Positions 9,305-22,000 of a stretch of 40,822 nt of DNA are shown piece by piece; position 1 is the stretch's first letter; every line of letters begins with the position of its first letter. The stretch is from an uncultured Lachnoclostridium sp. (GTDB lineage Bacteria; Bacillota; Clostridia; Lachnospirales; Lachnospiraceae): positions 1 to 40,822 of the forward strand of contig CAJMFH010000023.1 in the NCBI GenBank assembly GCA_905212635.1, written 5' to 3'. The translations under genes were made by a program, and so were the position numbers. Below the pieces are notes generated by a model. It did not search any database. It was not told the DNA's origin and was given only the letters and a program-made list of their open reading frames with translations.

Positions 9305-11209
9305 TCAGCGAAGTTTCTCGCCCCGCCGTTTTTTGTTCATCACCTTATAACGGTACATTTTCTCGTCGCTTTCTTTGATATACTGCTGCATACTCTCCGT
9401 TTCTCCGGGTACCCGGCTCGTAATTCCGTAACTGGCATGAATGGCATACGGTTTTTTGCCGGTTTTGTTAAATTTTTCCAATTCCGTTTCCATTTTCAGC
9501 ATCCAGGCACGCCCTTCCATCTCGGTTACATTTTTTGCCAGTACGACAAATTCATCTCCACCGGTACGCGCGCAGAGATATTCTCCCCGGCACGCTCCCG
9601 ATATCGTCTCGCATACTTTCTTCAACGCAAAGTCGCCCTCAATATGCCCAAAATTATCATTGATCTGTTTCATTCCATCGAGGTCAATGACGCACAAAAA
9701 CAACGGAATCTTTTCCTGTTTTGCCTGTTCCAACAGTCCGACTCCCTGCTTTTCCAGTCCGCGCCGGTTGTACCAGTCGGTCAGTTCATCGCGGTCGTAC
9801 ATATACGCGAGTTCGTCGATCAAAGTTTTCATTTTATCCTCAATCAGCAGATCATGGATCTTATTGCCGATATTGATGTTCCAGCGGAAAAATAAATTTG
9901 CCGTATTTTCCCAGCTCCAAAATCGAAATGCCTCATAGCCATAGCAGTTATCCTGAAAATGGATCGGCGCAAAATACCATACCTGCGTTTTATCATCGAT
10001 CATTTCTTCCGGCAGAAGTTCCCGTCTCTCAAATGGGATGCGTACCCCGGTCTGCTGCTCATTGTCTTTGATATAAACGCACAATTCCATCTGATCCGTA
10101 TACGCTTTGTACCCCTGCGCATCGTGAAGCATTTCACAAAGGCACAGACCATAATCGCGGATGCCGTACATATTTTTATGAAATTCTGCAATATAATCTG
10201 CGATATCTTCGATGGATTCCGCCTGACTGAGATAAATGGACATATAGTCAAACTGCGTTGCCCGGTTGTGCTCCGCCTGCATCTTATCGTATTCACGCTG
10301 TTTTTCCAATATAATTTTTTCGCCCGCTTTTGCCATGCAGCCACAGGACTCCCTCGCCAGAATATCCGCCTCAAAGCAAACTTTTTCTATTTTTTTCCAA
10401 TCCTCGGTTTCCTGATTTTCCGCAATCAACTCCACTGCCTGCTTTCCCATTTTCCGGAAAGGCACACGCATTGTCGTGATCGCCGGTGTGAAGGACAATG
10501 TCTCCAGCAGCCCATCGTATCCACTGACACAAATGTCTTCCGGCACACGGATTCCGCGCTTAATCAGTTCACTGGTCACCGCCAGCGCCATGTGGTCGTT
10601 GGCGCACAAAATCACTTCCGGCATCTCTTCCGCTGCCAGAAACCAGTCACACGCCTGCGGCCCCATATTGTACCAGTAGTCCCCGTAAAATGTCTGATGT
10701 TCCGTCACCGGAAGCTGGTATTCACGCATCGTATCCAAAAAACACTGCATCCGTTCTCTGGCATCCCAGTAATCTTCCGGTCCACTCATAAAACAAAGCC
10801 GCTTTTTCCCATGCAGCTCAATAAAATGCCGGATAAGCCCTCCCATTCCCGTTGTATTTTCCACAAGGAAGTTGACGGCGCCATCCACTTTTTCACGAAT
10901 GCTGACAACCGGACAATGACAATATTTCTGCACATTGTCAATAATCTTCTGGCGGCTGCTTTTCTCGGTCATTGTGTCCAATGCCAGTATCACACCCGAA
11001 AATTCCTCATAACACGGCAGATCCCATATCATCTGGTCTCCAATAAAATGCTCATTATTATGTCCGTATTTCCCAAAATTTGTAAAAATCGCAACATTAT
11101 ATCCCTGCTGCTCTGCCGCTTCCATAATTCCCTGACACAGCCTCATCTGAAATTCATCTTTCACTCTTTCTGCAAATACCCCTATGGTTTTTCGTTTGTT
11201 GTGAAGCAT
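9305..11209 (-). CDS. LacI-type sugar-sensor domain fused to GGDEF diguanylate cyclase
   Basis: 634-residue soluble protein with no signal peptide or transmembrane helix. Residues 1 to about 290 form a LacI/PBP1-like ligand-binding fold (KTIGVFAERV at the start, CANDHMALAVTSELIKRG, VSGYDGL) but there is no DNA-binding helix-turn-helix. A middle region of about 190 residues of unknown fold leads into a GGDEF domain with the intact catalytic motif GGDEF near residue 549, so cyclic di-GMP synthesis is expected. The usual RxxD product-inhibition site is RGEY here, so feedback inhibition is probably absent. It is the first gene of the signalling operon (AAGGAGGT upstream of the ATG), eleven bases ahead of the co-sensor gene. 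It plausibly links intracellular sugar to c-di-GMP. Confidence 0.88.
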   Translation of the reverse strand: MLHNKRKTIGVFAERVKDEFQMRLCQGIMEAAEQQGYNVAIFTNFGKYGHNNEHFIGDQMIWDLPCYEEFSGVILALDTMTEKSSRQKIIDNVQKYCHCPVVSIREKVDGAVNFLVENTTGMGGLIRHFIELHGKKRLCFMSGPEDYWDARERMQCFLDTMREYQLPVTEHQTFYGDYWYNMGPQACDWFLAAEEMPEVILCANDHMALAVTSELIKRGIRVPEDICVSGYDGLLETLSFTPAITTMRVPFRKMGKQAVELIAENQETEDWKKIEKVCFEADILARESCGCMAKAGEKIILEKQREYDKMQAEHNRATQFDYMSIYLSQAESIEDIADYIAEFHKNMYGIRDYGLCLCEMLHDAQGYKAYTDQMELCVYIKDNEQQTGVRIPFERRELLPEEMIDDKTQVWYFAPIHFQDNCYGYEAFRFWSWENTANLFFRWNINIGNKIHDLLIEDKMKTLIDELAYMYDRDELTDWYNRRGLEKQGVGLLEQAKQEKIPLFLCVIDLDGMKQINDNFGHIEGDFALKKVCETISGACRGEYLCARTGGDEFVVLAKNVTEMEGRAWMLKMETELEKFNKTGKKPYAIHASYGITSRVPGETESMQQYIKESDEKMYRYKVMNKKRRGEKLR

Positions 11210-11233
11210 AACCGATCCACCTCCTTATGTATG

Positions 11234-11262
11234 ATGTTATCACACAACGAGCCATCTTACAA
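11234..11262 (-). promoter_or_regulatory. Candidate promoter of the sugar-signalling operon
   Basis: On the minus strand TTGTAA, a 17-base spacer and TAACAT lie 25 bases upstream of the start codon of the LacI-GGDEF gene. The match is moderate. No operator was recognised. Confidence 0.45.
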
Positions 11263-11298
11263 CACCAACATTATGAAAAAAATGTGTTTTTGCAAGCC

Positions 11299-11327
11299 TT
11301 GTAAGACCATTCCAAATATGATAAACT
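11299..11327 (+). promoter_or_regulatory. Candidate promoter of the subtilase gene
   Basis: TTGTAA, 17 bases and TAAACT, about 33 bases before the protease ATG. A TATGAT overlaps the region but has no -35 at a suitable distance. Moderate match only. Confidence 0.4.
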
Positions 11328-11359
11328 GTAAGCAACAAATAGCACAAAGGGGTTTTTAT

Positions 11360-13012
11360 ATGAAACGGATTTGTATTGTATTTATTATCTTATTGCTTCT
11401 TCCATATTTTTCCATGTTCGTATGGACACCATCCGAGCCAGACACGATGGCATCACAGGCATCAGCACTTGCGACAGAAACTTCGTCAGCCTCCGCTTCC
11501 CCGTATTATCTGGAAGCGATCGGAGCCGATGACACCGCCGCTGTCTTAGATGGCTACCCAATCAAAGAGACGGTGATTGCAGTCATTGATACCGGTGCAG
11601 AATTGTCCCACGAGGATCTCGCCGATTCTCTCTGGATCAATAAAGCGGAACAAAATGGGTCGGACAATGTGGACGACGATGGCAATGGCTATATTGACGA
11701 TGTTTACGGTGTGGATTTTATCAACAACGTTCCCACCCCGGTTCCGAACGATTCCTCGGCACCTCTTCGTTACGAAACTCCGGAAGACGATTCCAACACC
11801 AGCCACGGTACACACGTAAGCGGGATCATTGGCATGAATCCGGACAATGCAGTCGGCTACGCCGGTGTCGGTTATCACACAAAAATTATGATCTTAAAAG
11901 CGGGCAATTATAAAAACAGTTTTTCCTTTGCCAATGCCACAAAGGCGGTTCAATATGCGGTCGCCAACGGCGCAGATGTGATCAATATGTCATTTGGCAG
12001 TTACAATGAAAATGAAACATTTGCAGAAGAATTGGAAAAGGCCTCCACTTCCTGTATCCTTGTCGCGGCTGCCGGAAATGATGGAAAATCTTCTTCCAAC
12101 TCCAAGATGTACCCAGCTTCCTATCCTTACGTAATTGGCGTAATGGCAGGTAATACAACGTATGGCTGCTGGACTTCTTCCAATTTTGTCGATTCCTCTC
12201 CTGCCCCTTATGACCTCCTCTGTCCCGGCGAATCCATCCTCTCTACGACCCGCCACAATTCTTATGCGGAAAAAAGCGGAACTTCGATGGCTTCTCCAAT
12301 GGCAGCCGGAAGTGCGGCTGTCATTATGGGATTTCTTGAAGCAAATAGAACTTATACAAGCCGGGAAGATCTTCTTTCCGATACCCAAAAATATCTGCTT
12401 ATGAGCGATTCCGTATATACTTACACCGCCGATTCCGGTCTGATCTATATTACACCACGCCTGAATCTGAAAAATTCGCTGCGGCATATCATAGAAGATC
12501 TGAAAAAAGAAGCCGAGGCTTCCGCGGTTCCATCCACCACACCGGTTTCCGTTGTAAGTCCTTCACCGACGACCGCGGGAACCCCGTCGCCGACAGTTTC
12601 TCCAGCAGTCACGACGAACCCTCCGGAAAATTCGGTTCCGGCAATACCAACGACAGCGCCGCCGACAGTTTCCGCGATTCCATCTGCTACGGCACCGTCT
12701 TCTCCCGGCAGCACCGCCGCCCCAGAAAAAAAGTTTAATACCAAATTACTTAAAATCCAAAAGATAACTCTAAGGAAAAAAGGGAAGCGTAAAATTACCA
12801 TAAAATGGAAAAGGTGCAAGACAGCCACAAGATACCAGATTCGTGTTAAAAACAAAAAGAATGGAGAAACACGATGGATTTACACGAAAAAAACAACAAT
12901 TACCTTAACCTATAATAAAAAAATGCAGGTAAGCATCCGCGCCCAAAAGGTAAGTGGAAAAAAAATATGGAGTGGCGCCTATAAGAAAATTTCTCTCCGC
13001 GCAGGTTTCTAA
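11360..13012 (+). CDS. Secreted subtilisin-like serine protease (S8) with basic Fn3-like tail
   Basis: 550-residue secreted protease. An N-terminal signal helix is followed by a short spacer and a peptidase S8 domain with Asp77 (VIDTGAELSHE), His149 (SHGTHVSGI), the oxyanion asparagine (AAAGNDG) and Ser309 (SGTSMASPMAAG). VDDDGNGYIDDVYG resembles a calcium loop of S8A proteases. After about residue 385 comes a Ser/Thr/Pro/Ala-rich linker of about 70 residues, then a lysine-rich C-terminal beta module resembling Fn3. The reading frame is open far upstream, but the ATG here follows AAAGG and begins the signal peptide. There is no long propeptide, unlike classic subtilisins, and no sortase motif or C-terminal membrane helix. 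It converges on the giant surface-protein gene. Confidence 0.93.
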   Translation: MKRICIVFIILLLLPYFSMFVWTPSEPDTMASQASALATETSSASASPYYLEAIGADDTAAVLDGYPIKETVIAVIDTGAELSHEDLADSLWINKAEQNGSDNVDDDGNGYIDDVYGVDFINNVPTPVPNDSSAPLRYETPEDDSNTSHGTHVSGIIGMNPDNAVGYAGVGYHTKIMILKAGNYKNSFSFANATKAVQYAVANGADVINMSFGSYNENETFAEELEKASTSCILVAAAGNDGKSSSNSKMYPASYPYVIGVMAGNTTYGCWTSSNFVDSSPAPYDLLCPGESILSTTRHNSYAEKSGTSMASPMAAGSAAVIMGFLEANRTYTSREDLLSDTQKYLLMSDSVYTYTADSGLIYITPRLNLKNSLRHIIEDLKKEAEASAVPSTTPVSVVSPSPTTAGTPSPTVSPAVTTNPPENSVPAIPTTAPPTVSAIPSATAPSSPGSTAAPEKKFNTKLLKIQKITLRKKGKRKITIKWKRCKTATRYQIRVKNKKNGETRWIYTKKTTITLTYNKKMQVSIRAQKVSGKKIWSGAYKKISLRAGF

Positions 13013-13025
13013 AGAATAAGAAATG

Positions 13026-13065
13026 AAAACAGACAGCCCCTTCTCAAGAAAGGGCTGTCTGTTTT
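13026..13065. terminator. Bidirectional terminator between subtilase and giant gene
   Basis: A perfect 14-bp inverted repeat, AAAACAGACAGCCC and its complement, encloses a 12-base loop. Both strands end in a T-rich run, so it can terminate the two convergent genes. Confidence 0.9.
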
Positions 13066-13089
13066 CTGTTATTATATACAAATTGACTT

Positions 13090-16000
13090 CTATTTGGCTT
13101 TTACACTTGTTTTCTTCGAAATACCGCTTAAGATCTTGCCATTGCCTTTGTTCTTATAAGCACGTATTTTGTAATAGAATTTTCTTCCTTTTACAGAATA
13201 CTTATCTTTGAAAGAATTCTTCTTTACAATGGCAAATTCATCGTAAACTCCGTATTTACTTTCCGCGCGGTACACGATATAGCCGCTGGCTTTCTTATGT
13301 TTCTTCCAGGAAACAAGAATCCTGCCTTTCTTGGCCTTTGCCTTAACCTTGGTAACTTTGCCTTTGAGGGTCTTAATCTTTCCGGCAGAGACTTTCGTTC
13401 CTGCTGCCGCCTGTGCCGCAGATGCCGCTGCCTTATCCACATTTGCAGAAATTGCATATGCACTCATTTCGCTGTTGTTTTTCTTCTTCTTGGCTACCGC
13501 AACAACTTTATAGTAATACTTGCGTGCATTTTTCTTCTTACTTGTGTAACAACTCTCTTTGACATTTGCTACCAGTTTGTATTTGCCGTTCGCCTTTTTC
13601 GCACGGTAAACATTGTAAGATTGTGCTCCACGCACACCCTTCCAGGTAATGCGGACACCTTTCTTTTTAATGTTTTTGCGGCGGACAAAGGTAGTTCTCG
13701 GCAATTGATTTTTGTTCACAGTCGGAACTGTCGACGAGTCAGGAGCCGGTGTCGGTTTCACGATACACTGGATTGTAATCGTTTTTGTTGTAACACTTCC
13801 GGCATTGTTCTCCAGTTCAAATACATACGTTCCGTTCTCAGTCACTTCATACGTTTTTCCGGTGTACGGTTTTCCGTTTACACGGATTTCCTTTATTCCG
13901 GAAACTCCACCGGTGGCTTCTATGCCAAGTGCCGCTTTTTCAACTGTGCTTGTCGGAACACCTGTAATCGAAAGGACCGGCTCTGCCGCATCCTTCTTCA
14001 CAGATACCTTCGCCGATACCTCTTTGCCAAGAATATCTTTGGCATATACGGTAACGTCATATACACCGTCCGGAAGATCCGAGATACCAAATACCGTCTC
14101 CTCTGTTGTCTTCTCTTCTCCATTGACAACATAACGGATTTCTTTCAATGCTGCCGTACCCTTTTGTACGGTGGCTACGATAGCAGCATCTTTCTTATTG
14201 GTAAATGTGCCTTCCGCAAAGTTTGGTGCAAGATGAATCGCAGCGGCGGATTTTTCAATCATCGCACGGTTTGAAGACACAATCACTTCGTTGTCATCCT
14301 GATCCACAATCTTCGCATATACTACGAAATCCATCTCTTCTTCAAGTGTAATCGGTTTTCCATCGTAGGAAATCCATTTTCCATTTTCATCCAGTTTCTC
14401 GCCTTGTTTTACAATCTGGTAAGAAATGGATTTTATACCCGAATGTTCATCTTCTCCCGCAATTTCCATCAGAAAACCTTTGGAAGAAACGAGAATGTCG
14501 CCTTCATCGGATGTTATGACATTCTGTGCTCCATTTAGATCGGTCAAAGTGATGGAACCTTTCGGCTCAACAATGTCTTTAAACATAGCACGGATTGTCT
14601 CGTCTTTTCCTACGGTATAAATAAAGTCGTTCTCTTTGGAGAGAAGTTTATCCGAGGAATCATACCAGCCGGCAAATTCATAACCTTCTTTTTCCGCAGC
14701 TTTCAATTCCAGTTCGAAGCCCGTGTTGACCTCGTAAGAATATGGATGCTGCTCTACAGAAGACGATTCACTTTGCGCAGTCAGTATATCTTCTCCACAA
14801 TGTACTTCGCCACCTTCGGTTATCTGTAACCCGACATCGTATTTATTACGAACCGTATACGTGATAATCTTCGAACGTTCGCAGGAGTCCGTCTTCGCCT
14901 TTACCTTAACATGAACAGTACTTGGCGTTGTTCCTTCCGCAATACGGTTAAATACAATCTTATTCCCCTGAATGGACGCTGCGTCTGTCTCCAGTACCGG
15001 ACTTTCTATCGATGCATTTTCTTCCGGTAATGTACCCTCTGCTTCGTCCGTAAGTTCATAAGAAAGTTTCACATTATCCTGCGTATGGTCTTTGTGTACT
15101 TCACAAAGAGTCACATCTGTCTGTACATCAAACTGACGGGAAGGTTTTTCGCCTGTCTTTGGCACATCGACATAATCATCATAGGTACGGATGGAAATGT
15201 CACATGTACATTTTTTACGTTTTAAGGTAAGTGTATACGTATTTTCCATGTCGTCTTTCGTAACCTTGATCGTCAATACATCGCCATCCCAGTTTTTATT
15301 GATCGTTGCTCCGCTTGCGCAGGTAGCATTTACTTCTGGAAGTTGATTTTCCGGATAACCATACGGAACGTCTACCGTATAGTTTCTCTGATATGGTTTA
15401 AATTCTCCATTGAGTTTTACACCGTATGCGAGATCTTCCGCGCTTCCTACGGCAAGACTATTCAGGCAGGTTGCATCCGTATAAATATACGTTGTCAATT
15501 TACCGGATACATCCTGTGCTGCAATCGTAAACTCTTTGGTCGAAGTAGATTCCTCCAGCGCTACTGTTCCGGAATCCATGGTCTCCGTCGTATAAGATTT
15601 CCGCATCAACGGTTCTTTTCCTTCTACCTCAATCGAACCGGTTTCATTGGTTGCTGTTACTTTTCCTTCATATACAGCAGCTTCCTTCAACGGAATCTCA
15701 TTGTCTTCATCACCTACACAGTAGAACAGCTGATTTTCTACACCGTCTGCTGTATAAAGATATACCTGTGGTCCTTTCGTCAGATACTCTACACTGAGAA
15801 TGGCAGTCGTCGCATTGTCTGCCGCATCGGTTACTACCATCTGATAATAGCCATTTTCCGAAAGGTTGACATCGTACGTATCGGAAAGAGCTGTCTCATT
15901 TCCTGTTACTTTGATGCCGCTTCCCAGATCTGTCGCCTCCGTCGTCTGCATGTTCACTTTCTGAATCTTAACGGATTTAATCTTGCGGTCAGCCTTAATA

Positions 16001-19000
16001 TCATATGCAATGTAGGCATTCGCTGTTGTATAATCCGTAATCGGATTTCCACTCTCATCAACCAGTTTCATTGTTACATCCGGCCAATCATCTGTGGTTT
16101 CATCAATCTTATCCGCCTCTTCATCAAAACATGAAATATCAATGTGCTGCTGTTTGATATTTCCTGAACTGTCTTCCACAATCACATGGTACGTTCCGTT
16201 TTTCCTGATTTTCAATGTACCTTCTGCAAACTGGTTATTTACCAGTTTATCGGCACCGTTTCCACCAATGCTGACAGAATTCAGCATCACATCATCATAA
16301 GCATAAACCGGAATTTCCAGAACCGTTCCCGGCTGAAGTTTCGTTCCGCTCGTCGGAAGAGTCTTACCGATGACAATCGTCGGTTTTACTTTGTCTTCCG
16401 GTACATAACGTCCGGTATCTCCCTCACTTCGCTCGGAATAATATTCCACCATGCGGTCAAAGGACGCGCTGCCATTGATGACTTTTACCGTAACGGTATG
16501 CTTTTTCAGCGAAGTATTGTTGAAATCTACCGTATGGCGTTTGTAATACTCGCCTTCTACTTCTTCCCCATCACGGTCTTTATATTGTTTGGTTACAAAA
16601 CCAAATCTATTGTTACTTGAAACTTCGATATCGCCTGTGTAATAGAAGTCAATGCTTCTTGCATATGTCGTAAAGGTAAAGCTATTGCCTTCTCCTCCGG
16701 TACAGATATCACTGTTGTATGGAAGAACGGTTCCTTCTTTAACAGCTCCGATATCTATATCCTCCCATTTCTGTCCGTGCAGAGCATCGGTAAATTCAAA
16801 TACCGGATTATCGGTACGGATATTACATCCGGACACCGTCGCTGCAAACGTAATATCTTTAAAGGAACCGGTTGTCGTATCGGCAATTCGCAGAACTCCC
16901 GAACCTTCTTTTTGTGCCGTCACGGTAACGTATCCTGTCTTCACATTGTAAGCGGCACTCTGCAAAAGTTTGTTATCTGTCGCCACTTCTGCCTTTCCAT
17001 CTTTGTTGATCTTCATTTCCGTAAGCGTAATATTGCTTCGTTTGGAAGAATCCATCGCTGCCTGCATCTTCAATGTAAAGTTGACCGGATTTCCTACTGT
17101 CAGAGAAACCTTATCCAGACAGTCAAATCTCGTCGCCGGTACGACCTTACCATACTCCGTATTGTTGCGGGTCTCGTATTCTTCTGCATCACTCTTCAAT
17201 GTAAACTGAAGGTTTGCAGCACCTACTGCGTCTTCCGGATCAAACGCACTCAATGGAATTACAATCTTTCCTTGGATTGTCTGCGTTTTACCGGCAGGAA
17301 TCGTCTGATTCGTGCTGACAACTCCCGACGTATCTTTATAGGCAAGATACTCAAATACACCTTTGTCGTCTCCATTTCCGAGAAGGGCTGTTTCCTTTCC
17401 ATCATCGGCTACGATCAGATTTCCGCCAATCTCCAGCGGAATGTATTTATCTTCACTTCCATCTGTTTTTCCAGCGCTTCGTTTTACCTGGAATTTCACA
17501 TTGGAAGCATCTTCTACACCTTTGTTGCTTACTGTCATATTCACATCAGCAAGAACACAGGAAATATTGTTTACACTTCGTTTCTCCAACGTATCGCTGG
17601 CAGTAATTTCTAAACTGTCAATCGAAAGTTCTGCTTTCTTTCCGACAGAAATCATTCCACGTCCGTCTTTATCCTGATCAGTACTGAGAACTTTTGCATC
17701 TTTTACATACGTTGAATCTTCCTGTACTTCGATATAAATTTTTCCTCCGGCGATATCTTTTGGAAGAGCACTACATGCGATAGCATCGGTTGTCACCTGC
17801 TGTCCGGCAAGGATATTGCTCTCAACTTTCCACTTAGCAAGTTCCGCCGGTGCATCGCCATTTGCACCTTGCGCTTTCAAACTGATAGAAATCGGATTCT
17901 TCTTACTTCCACGGATTGCCACATCTCCGGTATTACGGAAAGAAACGCTTCCACTTAGTTCTGCACCGGATACAAAATTGTTCTTATCAAACGTAATGGA
18001 TGCTTCTCCGATCTTCTGATCTCCAATTCCATAAGTGATTGCATAAATACCGGAAGTAGGCGTATTATGAGAATCCGGAACATATTCCTCATACGATTCG
18101 CCATCAAATTTCAACGACGTTTTCATTAATTTTGTCATCGTACCTTTGGTAAGAATTGTCAATGTTCCGCTTTCATTTCCCTCCGTCGCTTTTCCAAGTG
18201 CAATCTGAGGCGCATTGAAGATAAACTGATCTTCTCCGCCGCCTTTCTCACTGTCATAGAACGCGGCTCTCGTGTCCTCCGAAGTCCACTGATTGGAAAC
18301 CGAATCTTCATATACCTGCATATGATTCATCGCAAGCATAAATGCCTCGCCAAATTTTCCAACCGTTGGATCGTACTTTGTCACATAAAGGGCATTGTTT
18401 ACCGTATTGGCTACCGCCTGCGTATAAACGGCGGAAATATTTCCATCCCCATCGACGCCAATCGTCGCATCTGCCTGTGAATTTCCACGATCCTTTTCTT
18501 TCTCATCCTTCTCCACAGTAAACAATGGATCTACCGTAATTTCCGCATTCTTACTGTTCAAGGCATTTTCAAGGCTCGCTTCTTTGATGACATAGGTAAC
18601 TCCATTCATGGTGTACATGAGGAACGTCTCTGCTTCTCCAGAATCTGTCAGTTTTCCATGAAGGAATTTCAGGTTTGAAATGTTCGGAGAATCCACTTGT
18701 TTCACACAAGTTCCTCCCGAATATTCACCATCTTTTTCATCGCTGTCCTCATAATCCACCAGCGTTTTCAACAGAACCGCATCCCCAAGTTCCAGTGTTT
18801 TCTTTGTGTCACCTGTCAACGTATCCTCTTCTGTCTTAATGGCTGCTTTCTGAACATACAGTTTTTTGATCTTTGCCTCTTCCTCGTAGTCACCCTTCTG
18901 CTCAGTAGTGTACGAAATGAAGTAGTCATTGTTTGTGCCTTCTGTAATCTGTACATTTTCCAGACGGGTTCCCTGCTTTTTCCAATCATCCGACGGCTCC

Positions 19001-22000
19001 ACATCGATCGTCTGATACGTTCCATCGTCCTGTTTCACACTGAAATGAAGTTTGGAATATTTACCATACAGGAAATCTGTTGTCAAAGCATACTCATAAT
19101 TTGCTTTTGCATAAGGATCTCCGGTTCCGGATTTATTATTCGAATTGTTTCCTTCTGCATCTTTGTCATATTTTTCCTTGTATTTTGCCTCACGTTCGGC
19201 AAGTTCTGCCTCGGTGTAAGGTTCCGTATCGGCATACACATAAACATCCGATGTCGTTCCGGAAGGAAGGAAACTATAACCCATTGGAGTTCCAGTTGAA
19301 TGATCACCTACATACCCCTCTCTAAGGGTTACTGCTTGTGAAAATGTTGTCGATGATTCGGTATCAAATTCTGCCGTTTTCACATCGATATACTTGCTTG
19401 CCGTTTTCAGCAATTCATCCGCCGGAGCACTCGCATTAAGTTTCTTTTGTGCCCAGTCGCTATAACTGGTCCATGTCACCTTAATCTTGCTTCCTTCTAC
19501 AACAGCATTGAAATCCAGATCACCGGTCCCGTCAGGCCCGTTTCTGACAAAATCTACTGCAATATACTTTGTCTCTGAGGTTTCATCCACCGGATTGACC
19601 AGTCCCATCGTCTCTTTTCCTTCTTCTCCGCCTTCGCCGGTACTTGTTGTGGAAAGTTTAGACAGTACAAGCTGGGTTTTATCAAATGATTGAGTCGTGT
19701 TACGGCTTATCGTATACAACACATAGTTCGTGTCTCTTACGGTCAGCAGTTTGTAATCCGAAGCACTGTTAAGACCGCTTCCCAGTTCTACTGCCGATGC
19801 GTTGTTGCCGTAGCCGCTCACCTCAAATTCGTCAATACCATTTATCTTATAGGACTGCCCTGACATTTCGTCCTGCACAGCATTATCATCCGAGGAATTG
19901 ATTTTTTGCAGCCGCAAGTAACTTTGTGGCTTGGAAACCGTTACCCTTGCTCCTGCTACATCGTTATCAACCTCTTCCTCGCTTCCATCCATATCACGCC
20001 CGGCAACCTGCCACGAGAAGAACCACTCGCTTTTGCCTTCTTCCGCCCGTTCCCGGTCAAATCCGGCTTTGCATCCGATAACGTCCATCTCATAGGAGAA
20101 GAACAGGAATACCACTCGGAAGCCGACCGCCGCCGATGTGATAAATTCGTCCACCTGCGTCTGCTTATTAATCGTAAATGCGAACGAGACAGATACTTTT
20201 ACATATATTTCCAGTTTTGCAAGGTCAACTCCGACACCGGCTCCTGCCTCTACATATAGGCTCGGATTTAACTTTAATCCGGCAAACGAAACATTATTCT
20301 TAATGCTTGTCGTTCCATCGGCATTCGTAACCTCTTCTTTTTCAAGTTCAATACCGGTCTGTGCCTCAAGTTCCATACCGATCTGAACATAGACATAGAA
20401 GATCGGACAGCACTGGAATCGGTACTGCAAACGGACACTTCCTTCAATCGCCAGTGCGATCATAGCGGAAGAGAACTCGTATTTACCGGTCAGTTTACTG
20501 TATTTCCATACAAAAGACATATTGACTGCAATATCAATTTCTGCCTTCTTCGCCGGTGAAGCCTTTGCTCCATTTCCACTATTTCCGGTACCATCGGATT
20601 TACCGGCATTTTTCTTCAATTGTTTAAAGATATTATTGGATGGATCCGACATGGCTTCTTTCATTTCTTTCAAGCCCTGCGCACCCATAACATCTTTTTC
20701 GGCATCTTCGGTGCCTTCTTTGCTCATACCAAATACAGGAGTTCCGACGGAAAATCCAATCTCGTCGTCATCCATCATAAATGTTCCATAACCAAGTCCG
20801 ATTTCGATTTCCGGCAGGCTTACTCCCGGTGATGTATCTGCAACACTTGGCTGGTTTGCTGTCGTTCCATAAGGATCTTCCGGTGCCTCAGCTGCTCCTG
20901 CATCTTCGGATTCAAATGCCTGTGCTGCCGGCTCCGGAACAGTATAGAACCCACCACGTTTCGTTGATGTGATCTTTTCTTCATTTCCTGTCGTCACACG
21001 GGAAGTAATATAATATGTCTCATTTCCGTGCAGACATCCGAGATATCCGTTAATCTGTTCCGATGTGGAAGCTGCTGTAAATCCATTTGGCATCTTGGTT
21101 TCATAAACCTTGATTTCTGCCGGATTCTTATAAGCCTTTCGCAGATTTCCCTGCCAATTCGGAGTCCATTCATATTTCTTTTTGCTGTCATTCATCTTCG
21201 CAGGACTGGCATCGTATCCGGACAGGAACGATACCGTTCCGCTTGAAACAGCACCATACATTTTCACGCTTCCATCTTTCGCTGAAATATCACGATAGGC
21301 CTTCTGCTCTTCCGTCATATTCTTTTTCTGCTCTTCCGAGGTCTGTGTCGTTACAAATCCCGGAACCACCTGAAATGTCTCTTTTCCCGTCGCTCCCGGC
21401 GGTGTATTAAGAGATGCCGGCTGAACCGAATAGTCTACCTTTATCACAACATCTTTTCCAAAATCTGTAATCTGATATGGTTCCCCTGCCTTCAGGATTT
21501 TAATCGGTTTAATTCCGTCTTCGTCTTCTGTATATTTACCATCTCCATTTTTATCTTTGTAGATGGCTACCAGTTTCTCGCTGATAATTTCCGGATCTCT
21601 TACTACACTGACAGAATCCGGTGTATATACTGAAAATGTAATCGTGTTGGATACAATGTCCGAATCCGTAATGATAATATCGGAATCTCCATCGTATACT
21701 TTATCTCCATAGAGAATCTTCGTACCATCGCTCAGACCAAAGTTAATCTTATTAAAGTTAACCACTTTATCCGAGGAAGTATACATATATTCTGCGGCAT
21801 TGGATTTCATATCGATTGTTTTTCCATCCACTTTGATGTTTTTCCCAATCGCCGTAAACTTATCTGTTTTTTCCTGATCTGTGTCTTTTTGCGTCATTGA
21901 AGTCTTACAGTTAATCTCCAATGTCTGATAGCGGTTGTATTCACAGTTGAGAGTATAATCTGCGGTCGTGGACAACCTTTTTCCATTGTTGGAATATTTT

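Noticed and set aside
9959..11359. Upstream open frame continuous with the subtilase
   Set aside because: It is antisense to the LacI-GGDEF gene and reads as low-quality protein; the signal peptide and ribosome binding site place the protease start at 11360.
13090..13400. Sortase anchor on the giant protein
   Set aside because: The C-terminus ends in lysine-rich Fn3-like sequence with no LPXTG, hydrophobic helix or final positive tail.
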